Of a stretch of 53,597 nt of DNA, positions 49,685 to 53,597 are shown piece after piece. Position 1 is the stretch's first letter; each line of letters starts with the position of its first letter. The DNA comes from Candidatus Endomicrobium neocapritermitis (GTDB lineage: Bacteria > Elusimicrobiota > Endomicrobiia > Endomicrobiales > Endomicrobiaceae), in assembly GCA_009778325.1 (NCBI GenBank), contig WRJZ01000038.1:1-53597 (forward strand), read 5' to 3'. The notes under the pieces are model-generated. The model searched no databases. It saw only the letters and a program-made list of their open reading frames with translations, and was not told where the DNA came from. A program made the translations under genes and the position numbers.

Positions 49685-50517
49685 ATATCCTCATTTATAT
49701 CAACGTCTATGTTTATTATATATTGTCCGGCATATTCAAGCAATTTATGCGGATTAGAATTCGGAATATGTTCGTTTGCATGAAACTCCCCGCGCAAGTG
49801 TTTAATTCTTGATAAAATACTCACAGGAGCATTATATAAAATTTCATATTCGGCGCCTTCGCAATCCATTTTCAAAAGTTTGCAGTCTTTGATATTGTTT
49901 TCTAAAAAAATTTGTTCCAAAGTCAGGCTTTCGCTTATATTGGATTTTTTGTTTGTCATATTGGGAATTTCGAAAATATTAGACCCTCCGCTATTCTCCC
50001 GCATAAATGTCAAATTTACATTCCTTCCGTCTTTTGTAACGGCTTTATTTTCCAAATGTATTATACCGTCGGATATTTTGTTTAAGAGGATATTGGATTT
50101 AAAATTATCAAAGTTCTCTTTAACCGGCTCAAAAGCATAAATTTTTAAGAAAGGATATTTTTTTGTGAGAAATATTGAAACCATTCCTATATTGCCGCCT
50201 ATATCTACAACTATATCTCCAGGCTTAAAATCAAGATTATCAAACTTATAACTTATATTGTTGTTTAATTCTTCCGCAATATTTTTTGCGGAAAACGAAG
50301 GAAAAGTATCATAGAAATGAAATTGAATGCCTTGAAGTTTAAAACTGTGTAAAGTTCTTTTTATATTGAATAATCTTCCTAATGATAATCTTATAAGATG
50401 TTTAATATAATTTTCAAACTTAATTATTTTCAAAATCGCTTGCTCTTTTTTTGAGCCTTTTTTAACTGTAAATCTCAATTTCAAGAACCCGAGTTTTCTG
50501 GTTTCCGTATTTTTCAT
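49681..50517 (-). CDS. FkbM-family methyltransferase
   Basis: It has 278 aa, with AGGAG before the ATG. GDIVVDIGGNIGMVSIFLTKKYPFLKIYAFEPVKENFDNF and LLKMDCEGAEYEILYN are the family signatures. It is a third FkbM gene in the cluster, counting the phase-variable one. Its N-terminal 60 residues are basic and differ from those of its neighbours, so the three genes are divergent paralogues. Confidence 0.9.
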   Translation of the reverse strand: MKNTETRKLGFLKLRFTVKKGSKKEQAILKIIKFENYIKHLIRLSLGRLFNIKRTLHSFKLQGIQFHFYDTFPSFSAKNIAEELNNNISYKFDNLDFKPGDIVVDIGGNIGMVSIFLTKKYPFLKIYAFEPVKENFDNFKSNILLNKISDGIIHLENKAVTKDGRNVNLTFMRENSGGSNIFEIPNMTNKKSNISESLTLEQIFLENNIKDCKLLKMDCEGAEYEILYNAPVSILSRIKHLRGEFHANEHIPNSNPHKLLEYAGQYIINIDVDINEDI

Positions 50518-50572
50518 ATATTCTCCTGACTGTAATATTAAAAACGCTTGTTTGAATTATCGTATCAACATA

Positions 50573-51862
50573 CTATTTCAAAACCTTATAAGTTTTTATA
50601 GGCAGAACCCAAAGAGAAGTTAAAACCAGCGATAAAATTAAACCTATTACTATACCTTCGGCTCCGTATATTTTAGCAAAATAATATTGTGAGACTATGT
50701 TTGTTATTATTTGGAAAGGCATAAAATACATGAAAATTCTTAAAACGTTTGCGCTTTGTAAGAAATATGAATAATTGGTGTATAATGTTCTCACGACAGC
50801 ATATACGGTAAATAAAATAATAAATCCGGCGCCGGCTTTTATATTTGAATCCGGCGCTAATATTTTTATGAGAAAATCCGAAAATATAAAAATTGGAACA
50901 GCACATAAAACGACTATAATTATGCCGTAATAAGAGTATCTGCTAATCATTCCTTTTAGAACAGCATAATTTTTTTTGATAAACATTTCTCCTCGTACCG
51001 GCCACGCCGCTGTCAGCAAAGACTCATAAATAAATATGGGAAACAAGAAAAAACGCATAAATATTCCGTATCTGATGATTTCTTCGGCGGATAAAACCTG
51101 GGAAGCTATTATATAATCGGTTTGCGTATAAATAATTCCTAAAATTCCTAAAAGATAAAATTTGGACGCGCGCAGGCAAAGGTTTTTTATATTTGCGAAA
51201 TCAAACTCAAAAATACGGCTAAAGAATTTTTTAAACGTTTTAAAAAATAGAAATAAAATAAATAAAAGCTGCGGTCCGGTAAAAATTAATAAAGCGGTTA
51301 CTATGCTTGCTGACACGTTATAATGTTTGACGATTAAAATCAAAAGTAAAGATATGACAGCCGCTATTGCCGGAAAAATATTGGGAATATATCCTTTATG
51401 TTCTGCAAAATAAACGTTATAAACTATCCCGGCAAGAGCGGTTATCAATGAAATTATTCCGATAATGAAAACTACGGGTTCATCAAGCATTGGGAATTTT
51501 CTGAAAATCATATTTTGCGCCGGGGTTGACAGAAAAAGTATTAAAATAAAAAATAGAATAAAAAGCAGCGATATGCATTGTAAAGCCGAAAGCATGTACT
51601 TATCGTAATTTTCGTTTTTAGCGCGAGACTGCGATATAAAGTTTTGCAAAGAAGTGCCTATGTTAAACTGTGTTAAAAGAAACCATACGGTAAGCGAATA
51701 AGCTATTAGATAAACCGCGTATCTTTCTTCGCCCAAATAAGAAAGAAGCTCCCTGATGCTTACGATACTGACCAGCGAAACGATGACTTTGCTTGTCCAT
51801 GCCGAGCCGGCCACTACCCAGTGCCTTGGAAATGATTTTAAAATGTTTTTAATTTTTTGCAT
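50573..51862 (-). CDS. Polysaccharide flippase (Wzx-like, MOP superfamily)
   Basis: It has 429 aa with about 12 hydrophobic helices. It begins with a basic segment and WVVAGSAWTSKVIVSLVSIVSIRELLSYLGEERYAVYLIAYSL, typical of O-antigen or teichoic-type flippases (PST family). It would move lipid-linked glycan units across the inner membrane. No Wzy polymerase or ligase is recognisable in the window. No clear Shine-Dalgarno sequence. A weak promoter-like element lies upstream. Confidence 0.85.
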   Translation of the reverse strand: MQKIKNILKSFPRHWVVAGSAWTSKVIVSLVSIVSIRELLSYLGEERYAVYLIAYSLTVWFLLTQFNIGTSLQNFISQSRAKNENYDKYMLSALQCISLLFILFFILILFLSTPAQNMIFRKFPMLDEPVVFIIGIISLITALAGIVYNVYFAEHKGYIPNIFPAIAAVISLLLILIVKHYNVSASIVTALLIFTGPQLLFILFLFFKTFKKFFSRIFEFDFANIKNLCLRASKFYLLGILGIIYTQTDYIIASQVLSAEEIIRYGIFMRFFLFPIFIYESLLTAAWPVRGEMFIKKNYAVLKGMISRYSYYGIIIVVLCAVPIFIFSDFLIKILAPDSNIKAGAGFIILFTVYAVVRTLYTNYSYFLQSANVLRIFMYFMPFQIITNIVSQYYFAKIYGAEGIVIGLILSLVLTSLWVLPIKTYKVLK

Positions 51863-51923
51863 TGTAAAATATAAATCACAATCCGTCGCAAATTATGAAA
51901 TATTTTTTTCTATTTCTTTAATA

Positions 51924-51952
51924 ATTATACTAAATAATAAAATTTTATCTTA
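51924..51952 (-). promoter_or_regulatory. Possible promoter before the flippase gene
   Basis: On the - strand a perfect TATAAT (51929-51924) lies in the 109-bp gap, but the -35 region (TAAGAT) is poor. It may give an internal start for flippase and downstream genes. The gap otherwise shows only AT-rich sequence. Confidence 0.35.
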
Positions 51953-51971
51953 GGATATTTACGGCGTAAAT

Positions 51972-52886
51972 CTATAACTTTAATATATTGTCAATCGCCC
52001 GATCTAAAGAATATTGTATTTGATACCCGGCTTCCAGCGTTAGCCGTGTATTGTCTCCGACTATAACCGGAGGCTGGGTTGTCGGTTCATTTAAAATTTT
52101 AATTAAGTCTGGCCGGCCGAGTTTGTTTGCTATGGTCATTGCGTAATCCGCAAGTTTTATGCCTTTGCCGGTGCATATGTTTACTGTGCCTTTGACTTCA
52201 CTGTCTAAAAGTTTTACAAAACCGCCTGCGATATCTTTTGAGTATATGTAATCTCTAATCAGGCCGCCGCTATTTATTATTACTTCCTTATTATTTTTTA
52301 TACTTTTTATTATGTGGGCGGTAAGCCTTTTTTCGTTTTCGCCATGTCCGTATGCATAAAAAATTCTGCCCCAGCCGAAACTTATGCCGTTTTGGCCGCA
52401 ATATAATTGCGCAATCTCTCTTAAATAATTTTTGCATTTGGCATATACTGTTTGCGGACGGGCTTCGTCCGTTTCTTTTAAAGGAGGATCTTTAAATGCG
52501 TATTCAAAGCATGTTCCCGAAAAAACAGCCCTCTTCCCGCCGTTTTCGGAGAAATATTTCAGCAGGTTGAGGCCTGCTTTTAAAAAGTCAAAATTTATAT
52601 CGGATGTTAAATAATCTCCGGCAGTCGTCCATGCAAAATTCAGCAGGTATCGGGGTTTTACGTTTTCAAATACCTCTTTTATTTCGTTGATATTAAATAA
52701 ATTGCAGTTTATTTTTTTTACTTCATTTTGACGCTGTTTTGCTTCCCAGATTTCCAACTTTTCAGCTTCTAAGCTGTCAATTGTTAAGGCGTAAACGTCA
52801 AAACCAGCCTGTTGAAGCGGTTCTATAGCTTCTTTGCCTATAAGTCCCGAAGCGCCTGCTAAGATTATTTTTTTAGAGTAATTCAT
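51972..52886 (-). CDS. NAD-dependent epimerase/dehydratase (nucleotide-sugar SDR)
   Basis: The ATG at 52886 lies inside the end of the rmlC-like gene (14-nt overlap); an upstream in-frame start is less likely. It has 304 aa. Rossmann motif GASGLIG, active-site YAKCK (Tyr-x3-Lys), LRDIYSKDIAGGF-type segment (GGLIRDYIYSKD) and a C-terminal substrate domain place it in the extended SDR family. It probably makes an NDP-deoxysugar, perhaps by 4-reduction of the RmlC-type product. Exact product unknown. Confidence 0.85.
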   Translation of the reverse strand: MNYSKKIILAGASGLIGKEAIEPLQQAGFDVYALTIDSLEAEKLEIWEAKQRQNEVKKINCNLFNINEIKEVFENVKPRYLLNFAWTTAGDYLTSDINFDFLKAGLNLLKYFSENGGKRAVFSGTCFEYAFKDPPLKETDEARPQTVYAKCKNYLREIAQLYCGQNGISFGWGRIFYAYGHGENEKRLTAHIIKSIKNNKEVIINSGGLIRDYIYSKDIAGGFVKLLDSEVKGTVNICTGKGIKLADYAMTIANKLGRPDLIKILNEPTTQPPVIVGDNTRLTLEAGYQIQYSLDRAIDNILKL

Positions 52887-53400
52887 AATTCTTATCTCTG
52901 GCATTCATTATTCTGTTTTTACATTCAGGCCATTTAACGCCTATTTTAGGATCGTTCCATCTTATGCCCGAGCAGTATTCAGGCATAAAATACTCTCCTG
53001 CCATATAATATAAAACCGTATTGTCTTCAAGCGTCTGAAAACCATGGGCACATTCGCCGGGGATATACAAAATTTTATTATTGTTTTCCGACAATATAAA
53101 AGACTGCCATTTTAAATAAGTCGGCGAATCTTTTCTTAAATCTACAATAACGTCAAAACAGGAGCCTTTTACACAGGAAACCATTTTGGTTTCCGGATAC
53201 GGATTTTTCTGGCAGTGAAGTCCGCGTAAAACTCCGGATTTGTAATTTTTGGAAATATTGCATTGTTTAATATCAAAAGCTATGCCGTATTTTGACATTT
53301 CTTTTTTACAAAACTGCCTTGCAAAAGAACCTCTTTCGTCGGAGTGTTCTTCCATTTCTATTAAAAAAGCGCCTTTTATTGATAATTCCGTAAATTTCAT
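52873..53400 (-). CDS. rfbC: dTDP-4-dehydrorhamnose 3,5-epimerase-like protein
   Basis: It has 175 aa from the ATG at 53400 (MKFTELS). An upstream ATG at 53430 overlaps the predicted -10 box, so it is not used. RmlC/cupin signatures are DERGSFARQF, RGLHCQKNPYPETKMVSCVKGSCFDVIVDLRKDSPTY, GECAHGFQTLEDNTVLYYMAGEY and GIRWNDPKIGVKWP. The His of RGLHxQ is the catalytic base. RmlA, RmlB and RmlD are not adjacent, so it could instead be a 3- or 5-epimerase for another NDP-sugar. First gene of the - strand operon. Confidence 0.88.
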   Translation of the reverse strand: MKFTELSIKGAFLIEMEEHSDERGSFARQFCKKEMSKYGIAFDIKQCNISKNYKSGVLRGLHCQKNPYPETKMVSCVKGSCFDVIVDLRKDSPTYLKWQSFILSENNNKILYIPGECAHGFQTLEDNTVLYYMAGEYFMPEYCSGIRWNDPKIGVKWPECKNRIMNARDKNYELL

Positions 53401-53426
53401 AAGTAATTGTTTAGGGTGTGTGGACA

Positions 53427-53454
53427 TATATATAATGCGCTTGTGTTTGGTCAA
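53427..53454 (-). promoter_or_regulatory. Promoter of the glycan operon
   Basis: On the - strand, -35 TTGACC (53454-53449), a 16-bp spacer and -10 TATATA (53432-53427). The start of transcription would be about 20 nt before the rfbC ATG. The -35 box lies inside the inverted repeat 53445-53546. Confidence 0.55.
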
Positions 53455-53546
53455 AAAAGGGCCAAATCCTAGGCGCGGGGACGAAGCAATAGCGGTGCCT
53501 ATTGATAGGAGCCGCAACAACGGAGTTGGCTCTTTTTTGACCAAAC
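53445..53546. repeat. Inverted repeat around 60 bp, with TTGACC in each arm
   Basis: The arms 53445-53465 and 53526-53546 are inverse at 20 of 21 positions. The 60-bp centre has a small cctattgatagg hairpin. Each arm carries TTGACC pointing outward; only the left one has a fitting -10. It may be another dispersed palindrome, an operator, or an invertible promoter segment. The last 50 bases of the window show nothing further. Confidence 0.7.
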
Positions 53547-53597
53547 CCTTCGGGCTGCGCCAGCTTTTTGGTAAATTTTAACTTTTTTATTCCTTAC

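Noticed and set aside
52873-53544. Longer N-terminus for the RmlC-like protein
   Set aside because: The extra 48 residues run through an inverted repeat and the predicted promoter; family members begin at about MKFTELS.

Overview
The window is a coherent stretch of an AT-rich bacterial chromosome with standard code. I saw no tRNA, rRNA, insertion sequence or CRISPR array. The best guess is a member of Elusimicrobiota, class Endomicrobia, or a close relative. This is an inference from gene content: PPi-dependent phosphofructokinase with GTP-type PEP carboxykinase, alpha2beta2 glycyl-tRNA synthetase, a giant secreted ORF, and a phoH-HD-ybeY-CBS-recO-glyQS core cluster. No rRNA or marker tree backs it.

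Left (1-7590): a complete tryptophan operon, trpE-G-D-C-F-B-A, on the + strand. It sits behind a strong sigma70-type promoter and a T-box leader with an intrinsic terminator. The specifier is plausibly UGG, and the acceptor-binding bulge is TGGC, which fits a G73 tRNA such as tRNA-Trp. So charging of tRNA-Trp probably sets operon read-through, and the LLES motif in TrpE suggests feedback inhibition as well.

Centre-left (7590-21410): one ORF of 4501 codons with a signal peptide. It has a C39-like Cys-His-Asp peptidase signature, a Pro/Ala linker, about 15 copies of a 43-58 residue 'FxxxY' repeat, a long beta-rich middle, a Gly/Ala hydrophobic section and an Ala-rich helical C-terminus with a recent internal duplication. 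I recognise no named family for the whole protein.

Centre (21560-28850): central carbon genes (PPi-PFK, aldehyde dehydrogenase, and an ndk-pckG operon on the - strand), then divergent promoters, an unidentified structured RNA with mutually exclusive folds, a TM2-domain membrane protein and a Nudix hydrolase.

Centre-right (28985-39942): housekeeping genes aspS, phoH, a PgpH-like HD phosphodiesterase, ybeY, two CNNM/CBS proteins, recO, glyQ and glyS, many overlapping by a few bases.

Right (40115-53400): a surface-glycan region. On the + strand are GT4, GT9, YjbQ and a fucosyltransferase-like gene. On the - strand, running toward them, are an RmlC-like epimerase, an NDP-sugar dehydratase/reductase, a Wzx-like flippase, two FkbM methyltransferases, GT9, GT2, a further GT, an FkbM gene broken by a C10 tract (a probable phase-variable switch), and a SAM methyltransferase.

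Across the window, at least 13 intergenic gaps carry long modular palindromes. Their arms are made of degenerate 7-9 bp tandem repeats. Arm sequence differs between copies, yet the two arms of one copy are complementary, and many copies share a core resembling 'aacggcaaagac' or 'gtcgttaaa'. They end immediately upstream of the next gene's ribosome binding site and have extended the C-termini of TrpE, TrpB and a CBS protein. With the poly-C switch, the giant exoprotein and the alternative-fold RNA, these are the most unusual content.
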